From contig CM029369.1 in the NCBI GenBank assembly GCA_017165825.1, positions 4,291,985 through 4,355,984 on the forward strand: a stretch of 64,000 nt of DNA. The letters are read 5' to 3'. Positions 48,028 through 57,339 of the stretch are shown piece after piece. The position numbers and the translations under genes were made by a program. Every line of letters begins with the position of its first letter. Position 1 is the stretch's first letter. A model generated the notes under the pieces. That model was given only the letters and a program-made list of their open reading frames with translations. It searched no databases and was not told the DNA's origin. The stretch comes from Hepsetus odoe. Its lineage: Eukaryota; Chordata; Actinopteri; Characiformes; Hepsetidae.

Positions 48028-48290
48028 ACTCACCCACCTTGCTCTTGGACTGAGGGCAGCAACTTTTTTCCTCCCCAAACAGCAGCACATCCACTTTGGA
48101 CGAGTGGGAATTTGTCCTGATTTTTCCTTTTTCCTTATTTTTCCCTCTTTTTCCTGGTGTTTCTTCTCTGTATCTCCAACCTGCATGTGTCTCTGGCTGG
48201 AGTAGAGCTTTCTCCTCTTCTCCCTCTCTCATGCATACACACACTCTCATACACACTCAGACCTCCCCGCACACACGCTCTGCGAAAGGG
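48028..48290 (-). other. Possible minus-strand 5' exon
   Basis: Directly next to the CpG-rich promoter-like block, the minus strand is purine-rich, like many 5' untranslated exons. It ends at a consensus-like donor GGTGGGTGAGT (GTGAGT at 48033-48028). No start codon context or protein motif fixes a product. This is inference from position and splice signals only. Confidence 0.22.
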
Positions 48291-48423
48291 TTGAGTGACG
48301 TCAGCCCCCTCTTTGGAACGCGTCTGAATGATTGGCAGACGCCCCGCCCACCGGATCCGCCCCCTCGTCCCAGCTGACCGAGTTAAAGGGCCAGAGGGAG
48401 GAGCAACCGAGGGCTGTTTATTA
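48266..48423. promoter_or_regulatory. CpG-rich promoter-like block with CRE, CCAAT, GC and E boxes
   Basis: About 13 CpGs occur in 150 bp, near the number expected from base composition, in a window that is otherwise CpG-poor. Motifs in order: a perfect cAMP-response element TGACGTCA at 48296-48303, inverted CCAAT (ATTGGC) at 48331-48336, GC boxes (CCGCCC) at 48344-48349 and 48357-48362, E-box CAGCTG at 48371-48376 and a weak TATA-like TTTATTA at 48417-48423. The direction is uncertain: the motif order would suit plus-strand transcription, while splice-like signals favour the minus strand. It could be bidirectional. Confidence 0.55.
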
Positions 48424-48463
48424 CAGTCAGGACAGTGGGTCTCTCTCCCTCCCTCCCTCCCTC

Positions 48464-48499
48464 CATTTATCCTGAGTAGGGAGAAACCAACTGGACAGG

Positions 48500-48531
<32 letters not shown>

Positions 48532-48701
48532 GGGCAATTGAGCATCTCCAACCCATCTGATGAGCAAGTCTTTGGAGGAAACTCACACAGACACAGAGAA
48601 AACATGCAACCACAGAAAGAACCCAGGCTCCCCGACTGGGAGTCAAACCCAAGATCACTGGGAGGCATCAGCTCTTCTTACTGCACAGCCGTGCTGCCTC
48701 A
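48464..48701 (-). mobile_element. V-SINE element with embedded CA tract
   Basis: On the minus strand: head-like GGCAGCACGGCTGTGCAGTA, GGTTTGACTCCC, the central block (CATGTTTTCTCTGTGTCTGT, GAGTTTCCTCC, AAAGACTTGCTCATC) and the 3' part CTGGACAGGA/TCCTGTCCAG with a CA tract at 48500-48527. It abuts the promoter-like block. Confidence 0.8.
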
Positions 48702-48837
48702 GTCCATTTCCGATCTTCACTAGATTCAGTTGTTGGTTGGTCTTTGGACTGATTGGCCACCTACCATCATACAGCTTTTATAAAATAAAGAAATCTGCGC
48801 TGAGATTGTCCTGGGTAATTGGGGTTGTTGGATGAAG

Positions 48838-49036
48838 TTTCTGGGTTCGAATCCCAGGCGATTCCTGAATCCCTTCTGTGTAGAGTGTGTATGTTCTCCC
48901 CATGTCCCTCACATGGACATCAGGTGGACTGGAGATGATAAATTGCCTGTGAGTGTTCTTGTCCTTTTTCTGCCTTTCGCCCTGGGGGCCTGTGATAGAC
49001 TCCAGCAACCCTAGTCAGGATAAGCAGATAACATAA
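48838..49036 (+). mobile_element. V-SINE, partial
   Basis: B-box GGTTCGAATCCC, GTGTGTATGTTCTCCCCATG, a shortened central block and the 3' part GATAGACTCCAGCAACCCTA with GGATAAGCAGATAA. Confidence 0.82.
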
Positions 49037-49218
49037 TAGATATATGTTAGAGGCTTGACATCCTGAAGGTCTTCATCTTCTTGTAAACATGAAGGTATTT
49101 TACTCTTCTTATTATTGAAATATTGACAAAGTCAGAGAAACAGAACTTGGAATTTTTTTGTCTTTGACACCTGGTCCAAGAACATTTCCATCAAACGTTT
49201 TTGAATATGTAGATGGGT

Positions 49219-49412
49219 GGTGGTGGTCTAGTGGTGGGTACTTGCCTATGGACCAATGGCTCAAGAGGTCCCAGGTTTGAATCCCACCTCTGGCACTACC
49301 ATCACTGGGTCCCTGAACAAGACCCTGAACCCTGAGTGTCTCCAGGGGGGACTGTCCCTGTAATCAGGACATGGAAGTCGCTCTGGATAAGAGCGTCTGC
49401 TAAATGCCTCCA
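49219..49412 (+). mobile_element. SINE with GATAAGAGCGTCTGCTAAAT tail
   Basis: Head TGGTGGTCTAGTGGTGGGTA, B box GGTTTGAATCCC, GGGTCCCTGAACAAGACCCT and the conserved tail GATAAGAGCGTCTGCTAAAT. ATGTAGATG is present on both sides (49207-49215 and 49413-49421), a plausible 9-bp target duplication. It is the best preserved copy of this second SINE type. Confidence 0.87.
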
Positions 49413-49421
49413 ATGTAGATG

Positions 49422-50085
49422 TTTCCAAAGTCTGCTGGCTTTATCAGATACTACTCTTTCAGATGGTAGCTTTAACTCAAAAACTACTGTTTTCATGATG
49501 ATGAAGAGCTGTTTGTTTTATTATTCCGCTATAATGAACCTCAGCCCACTCTCTATCGTGCCGTGTGCCTCTCCATTGTGTCGGTCAAAGCTTTGAATGA
49601 GCTGAACATTGTTTGGAGCTTGTGAACTGCCTCGGCAACATCTGCACATAAAATTGGGGAAAGCTGGTGGATTTATTGCCCGACTGTAATTGTAAAAAAT
49701 GTTACCCAACAAGACCCTGCCAGTATAACACAGCTCTTTCACGGGTCGGAGATAAAGCACGGTAATATAAAAGTTCAAGAAATGTTGCGAACTTGCAGCT
49801 TCTAGCAGTGTCTTTTGATCAGAAGTCAGGCCATCATTCACAGAAGCTCAAGTGTAAATTAGAACCGTTTGGAAAGGAGAAGGGCTATAAATATTCTGCC
49901 CAGCATCAGTTTAATCTCAGGGTTTTGGAGCATTCCAGAAGACATGGTAAGACAAGACTGAACAAATACATCAAATTTTAAAAGGAAAATTCCAGAAAAT
50001 CATGGCATAAATCAGCCGAAGTTCTTCATGAGACTGAAATTCCTGTTCTTGCACACACACAATGTAAATAGTGAAGAGGGTATTG
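49422..50085. other. Unique sequence, no gene
   Basis: Frames on both strands (49521-49841) have no motif. Confidence 0.5.
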
Positions 50086-50166
50086 GTCCTCTGCATTTAG
50101 CCCATGCATGTTTCCCTGCTTTTCACCATATGGGTGCTGGGATAGACTCCAGCAACACCTATCCTT
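50086..50166. mobile_element. Small SINE and V-SINE remnants
   Basis: 50086-50110 resembles a minus-strand piece of the main SINE (CCTCTGCATTTAGCCCATGC). 50131-50166 (GGGATAGACTCCAGCAACAC) is a V-SINE tail fragment in plus orientation. Confidence 0.5.
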
Positions 50167-50341
50167 TTTTTTAACTATGTCCACAGTTAGTATTTTTTAA
50201 GCATTAGAAGTGGAATTTTTGGTTCATTCCTCAACAATGTTCATTTATTTTAGCTGTATGTTTTGAGTTTGTTCATCTTCTCACCGGACTCAGTTTCTTG
50301 GATGATGATTCAATTCTTTTCCTCCATGGTAGGTTGAGGCT

Positions 50342-50357
50342 CCTAACCCTAACCCTA
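50342..50357 (-). repeat. Short telomere-like repeat
   Basis: CCTAACCCTAACCCTA equals 2.7 units of the vertebrate TTAGGG repeat on the minus strand. Too short to infer a former chromosome end. Confidence 0.7.
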
Positions 50358-50362
50358 GGCGC

Positions 50363-50440
50363 CCTGCTCTGATTGTGCACACCTGTGCAGGTGTGCCTCA
50401 TTGGGGGTTGGCCTAATAAACCCCAGTAAATCAGAGCAGG
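50363..50440. repeat. Nested inverted repeats
   Basis: A 12-bp perfect outer repeat CCTGCTCTGATT (50363-50374) and AATCAGAGCAGG (50429-50440) encloses a 9-bp inner hairpin GCACACCTG/CAGGTGTGC (50377-50396). This could be the ends of a very small MITE or simply a hairpin. Confidence 0.7.
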
Positions 50441-50504
50441 TCATTCTGCACGCTTACCTTTGTGTTTATTCATGTTACCTTTTGCACATGATATTTTCAG
50501 TATG

Positions 50505-50635
50505 CCTGCGATGGGCTGGCGACCTGTCCAGGGTGCGTCCCCCGTCCTCGTCCTGTGTGCGCTGGGTTGGACACCAGCACTCCCCCGCGACCCCGTTTGG
50601 GACAAGCGGCAGATAATGAATGGAATGGATTTTCA
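50505..50635 (+). mobile_element. V-SINE 3' part
   Basis: TGCGATGGGCTGGCGACCTG, TCCAGGGTGCGTCCCCCGTC and GGACAAGCGGCAGATAATGA with a GAATGGA tail are the typical 3' region of V-SINE elements. The central block is absent. Confidence 0.82.
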
Positions 50636-51067
50636 GTATGTTCATTTTATGAGTTCTGTGCACGTTACATCAGTTATTTAAGTTCAGTATGAAGCTCTCG
50701 GCTCTGCCTTGATGTCCAGCCCACGACATCCCATCGTTACAGATATTGATTTATTATTCATGTTTTCCTCGTATTTATTTGAATATATATCTGAATACTC
50801 CTTTATCTTTTGCTACATATTTGTGTTAATGCTCAAGAACATTGTATTTTCTTAGATTTGATATGTATAGATTTAAAACAAAAGAAGATATGTGCAGGGA
50901 AATGACATTAAATCTCCCCTCCCCAGACAGAAATGCATTTATTATAGAAAATGAAGAATTAAATCTGGGAAGGAAGCAATAAACTTCGCCTGAATGACCT
51001 TGTGCATTTTTCAACCATATAATTATGCAGACATTTTGAAAACGTGATCTAATACGAAAGCAAAAAA

Positions 51068-51126
<59 letters not shown>

Positions 51127-51747
51127 CTGCTTTGGCTAATGCAGGTACATCCATCAAGAACAGGCCTGGGTTGTAAAACATGTTACACCCAGAAAGTTAA
51201 TTAAAGTAAAAATGATTTCAAAAAGTGTGATTAAATCCTGTCCACACAGATTGTAAATGCACGGTCCAAACCTAGATCAATATTCCACTTTGAAAGTGTC
51301 CTGATGTCGTAAAGTCAGGGCACATTTCGCAAATGTTTCTCCTCTCTGAACTTTATACAGTATCAACCATATGTCTAGTCTGGTGCCGGCGCTGTCAAAT
51401 ACACTGCAGGCATTTTATTCACATGATAAAGGAACGGGGTTGCCTGCATGAGAGGTTCTCAGATAGGTGCTCTGTTTGTAAAAGAATTGAACATGTCATT
51501 TGTTTCATAAGCCCTGATAAACATCAGAAACTGCAAAAGCTATCAGTCTCCTGGCAGCCATCCCATCCGAGACGTTTTACACAAAAAGCCTTTCAAAATT
51601 TAATTGACTCTCACTAATGAAGGTGCAGAAGCTTGGCCGCTGGCAGTGGAAGCTTTTTCCTCCTCAATAGGCAGCGAAGCCCTCCCAATTTCTACTTTAC
51701 ATAAAATAATCTCGGCAACAGATGTGCCAAATAGGGTGCATGGTAGT
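50636..51747. other. AT-rich unique sequence
   Basis: No gene. It contains an A run (51062-51085) that merges into an AT tract (51085-51124). A 94-codon frame at 51333-51617 includes CRRC/CSVC cysteine pairs but no domain I can name. Confidence 0.45.
51062..51124. repeat. A24 run joined to (AT)n
   Basis: A homopolymer A run continues as an alternating AT tract of about 20 units. Confidence 0.95.
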
Positions 51748-51860
51748 GGGGCAGCGGTAACTTAGTGGTTAGGGAGTTGGCCCCAGGATTGGAAGGTTGT
51801 GGGTTTGAATCCCAGACCAGTAGGCTACCCAGTAGGCTTGAGCAAGGTACCACCCCAAAC
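51748..51860 (+). mobile_element. SINE, left half, split by an L2 insertion
   Basis: GGGGCAGCGGTAACTTAGTG, B box GGTTTGAATCCC and the core up to ACCACCCCAAAC. The remainder is at 53447-53568, on the other side of the L2 element. Confidence 0.93.
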
Positions 51861-52100
51861 AATTCAATTCAATTAAATTTATTCTTGTATAGCACCTTTT
51901 ACAACAGAGTTGCCCCAAGGCACTTTACATTGGTGGTAGATGGTAGACAGGTTACAGTAACAGAAGTTAAAGCCAGACGACTACGGAGGAGAGGAACCAA
52001 AAACTCCACTGTGTGGAGAAAAAAACCTCTTAGGGTCCAAGGTCGACTGGCTACCCAACCCCCTTGGGTATACTAGCAGTACATAGTTAGTTTGGTTTTA

Positions 52101-52140
52101 AAGAGTCCCAAGTAAAGAGTCCCAAGTAAAGAGTCCCAAG
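52101..52140. repeat. 14-bp tandem repeat in the L2 3' region
   Basis: AAGAGTCCCAAGTA repeated 2.9 times within the element's 3' untranslated part. Confidence 0.92.
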
Positions 52141-52424
52141 CTGCTTCCCAGGCTCAGCAAGTCGGGTGCGGCCCCAGTACCGATGAGCCGCCAGGGTCCC
52201 TTGGCGCATCGGATGCACCGCACAGAGCAGATGGTAGTTCGGTATTGGACTCAGGCGATGACCACAACGGGCCCCCCCGGAGATGTGGGGAGAGAAATGG
52301 AATGAGGGGGTCAGTAATGAGCAGGATCCAGTAGTGACAGACACAGAAATGAAATAATACAGTGCGATGGCATGTACAGCAGCACCAGCGACATTAGTAA
52401 TGCTGCACTATGGTGACTGGTGCG

Positions 52425-53446
52425 GGTAAGCTAAACTAAAGAAGTAAGTCTTCAGCCGTGATTTAAAGACTGAGACTGAATCGGCATCCCGTACAGAAGC
52501 AGGCAAGCTGTTCCACAATCTAGGGGCCCTGTAACTGAAAGCTCGTGCTCCTATACATTTATTTATGAGGGACAATTAGGAGATCTTTATTCTGGGATCT
52601 AAGTGGGCGGTTAGGTGTATAGGTAATAAGCAGTTCGGTTAGGTATATTGGGGCAAGACCTTTAAGTGCCTTGTAGGTTAAGAGGAGGACCTTGAAGTCA
52701 GCCCTGTGCCTAACAGGAAGCCAGTGAAGCGAGGAGAGTACGGGAGTTATATGGTCGTACTTCCTGCTCCTGCTAACAATCCTAGCGGCTGTGTTCTGAA
52801 TGCGCTGTAGGGTGCTTAATGTGCCCTGAGGGCTTCCAGAAAGTAGGGCATTACAGTAATCTAATCTACTGTATACAAATGCATGTACTACTTTCGCCGT
52901 GTCTTCCATTGACAGAAAGCGCCGTAGTTCGTCAATGTTCCGAAGGTGCAGGAAGCATGTCTTCGCAACTGCATTAACACGGGGATTAAATGAAAGATCA
53001 GAATAAAAAATAACACCAAGATTACGTGCCAGAGTACTAACTGAAAACTTCAACCCTGCATCCCGGATATGCGAAATGAAGTTGGCCCTGTCTACATCGC
53101 TACTACAAAACAAGAGCAGCTCAGTTTTTTCGGGGTTTAGTGAGAGGAAGTTGTTATTCATCCAATCCCTAATATCACTGAGGCAGCTAATTAAAGTGCC
53201 GGTTGATGCTTTATCACACGATTTAACAGATAGGTATAGCTGAGTGTCATCAGCGTAAGAGTGGTAACTAACATTATGCTTCCTTATAATAGTGCTTAGT
53301 GGGAGCATGTAGAGGGAGAAGAGCACTGGGCCCAACACCGACCCTTGTGGGACTCCATAGTTAACTAGTGTCATAGGTGAGGGGGTGCCATAATCATCCA
53401 TTTGGATGAAGTAATAACGGTTTGTGAGAGAGGATTTGAACCATTT
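52425..53446 (-). pseudogene. L2-type ORF2 C-terminal half: RT palm and downstream domain
   Basis: An uninterrupted frame of about 297 codons (to the TAA at 52559-52561) carries GVPQGSVLGPVLFSLYM (RT motif with the GxPQGS turn) and YADDTQLY, with the catalytic YADD at 53246-53257. Then come LSLNPEKTELLLF, RNLGVIFYSDLSF, SRLDYCNALLSG and LHWLPVRHRADFK, all usual in L2-type proteins. After PHK a frameshift ends the frame; the next frame continues about 40 codons with RAPRLWNSLPASVRDADSVS and KSRLKTYFF down to about 52425. The first codon given by simple ORF calling is a GTG at the insertion junction and is not a real start. Endonuclease and N-terminal RT are missing, so it cannot move by itself. 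Confidence 0.93.
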
Positions 53447-53568
53447 AAACACTGCTCCCCGGGCACTTTAAATAGCTGCTGTGTGTGTTAAAGACAGAGG
53501 AAACATTTTGTTGTGTCTCACTGTGTGCTGTGCTGAGTTACACAATGGCCATTAGTCACTTTCACTTA
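53447..53568 (+). mobile_element. SINE, right half, split by an L2 insertion
   Basis: AAACACTGCTCCCCGGGCAC, TTTAAATAGCTG and the 3' end CACAATGGCCATTAGTCAC with TTTCACTT. It completes the copy begun at 51748. Confidence 0.92.
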
Positions 53569-55751
53569 GAAGGACAAGCTGGGCCCTCGGTATTTTTTGT
53601 CATGTTGCAAAAAAAAATTATTTTCCTAAACCATGTAAAGCAAATATGTACAAATGGCCTGTTTGTCATAATTGTGATGTCACAACCATGAACACTTTTC
53701 ATTGAACTTCACGCTCAGTCTACAATCGGTACCCACCCATTAGTTCTGAGTCTCGGTCCTGCAAACAGTTTTTAGCCGAGAGACGGGAACGAAAGATGTA
53801 GAAAATTAAACAATGTGTTAAAACCCTTCAATGAAAACACACATAAACACACTTAAAGTTAGGGATGATGAAGTAACTGTGGACGTTTGGGTTTGATACA
53901 CTCCTTCCAGCAATATACACACCATCATGCCAGTATCTGTCTCGCGCTATGTTCACACTGGGAGCAGTGAGAGTGTCAAAGCAACCCCCAGTCATTCATT
54001 TTCTATGGAAGCTTGTGGCTACCAATCAGCAGGTAGATGTGTTCTGTTCTAGACAGTTCTCCAGCACAGAACCATATAAAATTTTACAAACAATAGATGC
54101 ATAATGTGCCAGTTATTATACAGATTCATTTTAAAAGAAGTGAGACACTTTCTATAGACAATGTTTCCCTCCAGAACCTTTCTTGAAGAGGGAATGCAAT
54201 TCATTGGATCAGTCACTCAGCATTTCACTTGTAGTCCCACCCACTTCATCTACATCACAGCGTTCAGCAGCATCACAGGCAGTGCAGTGAGAATAAATGT
54301 TGACTCTTCCTCCGCTCCCAGTGTGAACATAAGATGACATTACACCCAGTACTCACAGATTTGAAGTGATTACCATCCTTGTGCCTGACTGCTTGTAAAA
54401 TAAAGCAAAATCTGGCAACCCTGGTAGAAAAGAATGTCTCTATTAAGCATCTTAAATTCCATGTTTGACTGCAGATGAATAAATCTCTTAAAGGTAGTAC
54501 ATTCTGAAGGGGAACATATGAATTGTCCATTATTATGGCACCGGACTCCACACTATTATTCACAAAAAGCTGCAAATAGTTTTTTTTTTTTTTTTTTTTC
54601 CAGTCTACGAACATGAGATGAGCTCAAAAGTGAACAATCGAGTGTCCTACTGGAACAATAATAGCCTTATTTTGGGGATACAGACTTATTCTAGCCTGGG
54701 ACTAAGGGGGATTTGATGAAAAATCCTAGCTGACAGATTCATTTAGTCCGAGATTGGGTTAAGCTACGTCTGGAAAACACGGCAGTCACTAAAACCATCA
54801 TAGGATCACTTTGGGACGTTTCCCTTTCCTATGATGGGAAAGGAAGTATGTATTTGAATGAGTTGCTTCAGAAGACCTTTGTGCACCTTGTTATGTTTCA
54901 GAACGCATCTCCGCAGGGCAAAAGAGTCATTGCAGGTTACCCTTGATAATTCACTCGATATTTTTTCAAAGTCATCCGAGTGCTTATGAAATGCTGTCGG
55001 GATCAAAGAGATGAAAGTTGGAGCCGTAAACCTGTGCTGGACAAGGCAGAGGATCTGATCTCCTCTAGCATGTGAATGTTGATGATTTCAGCTGCCGTAC
55101 AGGCTGTGTGACTGATGTTAGGCCTGCATGTGAACCGTCTAAATACAACATGAGAAGAGAAGAGTGCATGTTTTCTACGATTACAGATGCAGCGATTAGT
55201 GTAGGATGGGAGTGAAGTTTTCTTTTCTAACTGTTCTCTACAGGTCAGCCCATTCTGTTTTATTTCCATATTCGAGGGACAACTGTGGCAGCCAGTCACA
55301 TACACAATAGAACGGATAATACAAACTCATCCTTAACGGGGGAAAAATTGGTCCCCAACAGCTCACCGCTGCTCACAGTGGGATGCCTCATTGCTATAGC
55401 AACATGTGCTAGGCATGCTCATTTAGTGAGGAGGATTCAACACAAAAACGGAGCCAATAAACCAATGATACAGGCGAGGATTTCATTCTCATCGTATCGT
55501 CCTCCGTTTTCTGCAGCTATGCTCACATCAGGAGGGTGAGATGGGAGAGAGAGAGAAAATAAAGGAAGAGAGAGATGACCAGCTCTTACATTTTAAGTAT
55601 TTAATCAGTGCATTTTCCATTTATTTACCTTAAACCTTGAAAAGTGTCGATATAGTTATTAGGAAAATTACTCAATGTGTCATATATTTGAACGGTTTGA
55701 TTAAAAATCTAATTTACATGCTTTTCCACTTATTCAGTACCTATTAGATAT
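53569..55751. other. Unique sequence, no gene
   Basis: 2.2 kb with short frames only. T20 run at 54580-54599. Frames at 54273-54614 and 55003-55305 (minus) lack motifs. Confidence 0.45.
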
Positions 55752-56290
55752 GCAGTACTGTGCAAACATCTTGAGCCACTCATGGCTTTATATGTTGTGG
55801 AATCATCTTGTCGCTGCAAAAAATACTATTGTGTGGCTGTCAAACTGCCTTTTCTTTGGATATTGAGTAGGCATAGTCGATTTTACTGTGACAGGCTGCA
55901 AAGTGTCTAAAGATATAAGGTTCTACATAAATGGGTATCAACATTTTCAGCAGTAAACTAAGGATCATCTGGAATCATCTGCTCCTGTTTCTTCACTGCT
56001 TCATGTCTTAAGTTAGACGCTTTGTTCTGCTTGAAGGTTCAGACGTAGATCACTGTGTGGATTAACCAACACACAACTATCAAACTGCTCAGGTACAGAG
56101 ACTGCACTGAAAATGAGAGACAACAACACTGTCCTTCAGGAAGATCTGGAGAACTGCTCAGGTACAGAGACTGGACTGAAAGTGAGAGACAACAACACTC
56201 TCCTTCAGGAAGATCTGGAGAACTGCTCAGGTACGGAGACTGTACTGAAAATGAGAGACAACAACACTGTCCTTCAGGAAGATCTGGAGA
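55752..56290 (+). repeat. Element X, longest copy
   Basis: It begins CAGTACTGTGCAAACATCTT, passes through CAGGCTGCAAAGTGTCTAAA (55888) and the 155-bp segment (55962-56118) shared with 11340-11500, and ends in a 69-bp triplicate. I cannot assign it to a named family. The left end resembles the ends of some fish DNA transposons, but no matching inverted end was found. Confidence 0.65.
56085..56290 (+). repeat. 69-bp tandem triplicate
   Basis: CTGCTCAGGTACAGAGACTG starts at 56085, 56154 and 56223, exactly 69 bp apart, with few differences between units. 69 bp equals 23 codons, and two plus frames stay open through all three units (one reads RDNNTVLQEDLENCSGTET per unit). The copy at 11480-11500 has just the beginning of one unit. 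Confidence 0.95.
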
Positions 56291-57084
56291 ACAATACTTT
56301 AAAAAAAATTCTTTTTTTTCTTCTATAAATTCTATAAAGCTTCTTTAATCATCTAAAACAAATATCTAAAAGCCCTTTAACTGGTTAAAAACCTTTTTTT
56401 TTATTATTATGGAAAGAGTATAGTTGTTTCAGAGCTTTACTTAGAGCCCTTTTAAACAGTGGAGTCGGTGGGAAGGGTGGAGGTGGATGCTGTGGGCATG
56501 GAGCCTTAATCTCCGTAAAGAAAGACAGAGAGAGAGGGAGAGATTTTTGCGTGTTAGCTGATGACACCCAGGCGGCGAGGGGGAAAACACTACCAGCAGG
56601 CAGATGAGAAAATCCCATTAAGAAGCAGCCGGCTGATAAGACTGATCACAGTTTGCTGAAAGAGGCTCAGAATTTCACACCCTGGTTTTCGCTCCTCCTC
56701 CACTTAAACCGGCAGGATGACTGAGACTGAAGACCTGGCAACCAACATGGCTTGGGAATGAGAGACAGTAAGTTGACAGCACGTATCCAGTTGTCAGCAG
56801 CAGATGGGACTGAGACGGTCAGGATAGTCTGGTCAATTGTCCGGTCTCGGCTTATTTTTTCCCAAAAGAAGGAACTGGAAACCACTGACCGAAACAGAGT
56901 CCAGCAAACAGAAAGTCTACACTCCAGCACAGTCACCTAAACGAATGACCCAAAAGGTCATCCCACTGTAATTATAATCTGTGGAACAGGAAGTCTGAGC
57001 TGAGCTGTTAAGAGCCGATCTGCTCTAAATCACACACCATCAATGGAAATGTTTTGCCTCTGTTAGCCTCGGCTTACTCACTTG
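56291..57084. other. Unique sequence, no gene
   Basis: Overlapping frames on both strands at 56667-56940 carry no recognised domain. Confidence 0.45.
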
Positions 57085-57180
57085 GGGCTCAGACCCAGAT
57101 TCTGTAAAGCTGCTTTGTGACAAAAACAGTTGTTAAAAGCTCTTTAGAAATAAAACGGACTTGACTTGACTCAAATTCAA
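57085..57180 (+). mobile_element. L2-type LINE 3' end
   Basis: TTCTGTAAAGCTGCTTTGTG, ACAAAAACAGTTGTTAAAAG then CTCTTTAGAAATAAAACGGA with a TTGACTTGACT tail. This 3' untranslated end is typical of teleost L2-type elements. Confidence 0.65.
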
Positions 57181-57339
57181 AGTCTGGATTGAAAGATTAT
57201 AGTCCAGATGTAAGCTCTACACAAAAAAATGACATGAGTGTGTATTAACTTTATTTCTATTTCATTAAAGTGAAATGGGTTGGATTAGGACTGTTCCATG
57301 AGGGAACCTTGCCATTTATGAAAAACCACTTCCTCTACA

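Larger units (their letters stand above)
51861..53446 (-). mobile_element. 5'-truncated L2-type LINE inserted in a SINE
   Basis: About 1.59 kb in minus orientation. The low-coordinate end is the element's 3' terminus, with an AATT/AATTG-type repeat (AATTCAATTCAATTAAATTT on the plus strand) and a 3' untranslated region typical of teleost L2-type elements. The upper end stops inside the reverse transcriptase at WFKSSLTNRYYF. AAAC flanks it at 51857-51860 and 53447-53450, a 4-bp target duplication. Removing the element and one AAAC restores CCCCAAACACTGCTCCCC, the sequence seen in the SINE at 28561-28777. Confidence 0.93.

Noticed and set aside
47948..48256. Frames rich in Cys/Val and His/Thr
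   Set aside because: They are created by the CA/CT microsatellite and purine-rich sequence.
50342..50357. Former telomere or chromosome fusion point
   Set aside because: Only 2.7 units, which is too short to support it.
51333..51617. Cysteine-pair frame that might be a zinc finger
   Set aside because: The CxxC-like pairs are not followed by the spacing or histidines of a known finger type.
53450..53452. Start codon for the 297-codon L2 frame
   Set aside because: It is a GTG at the SINE/L2 junction created by 5' truncation; the true ORF start lies upstream in a full-length element and is absent here.
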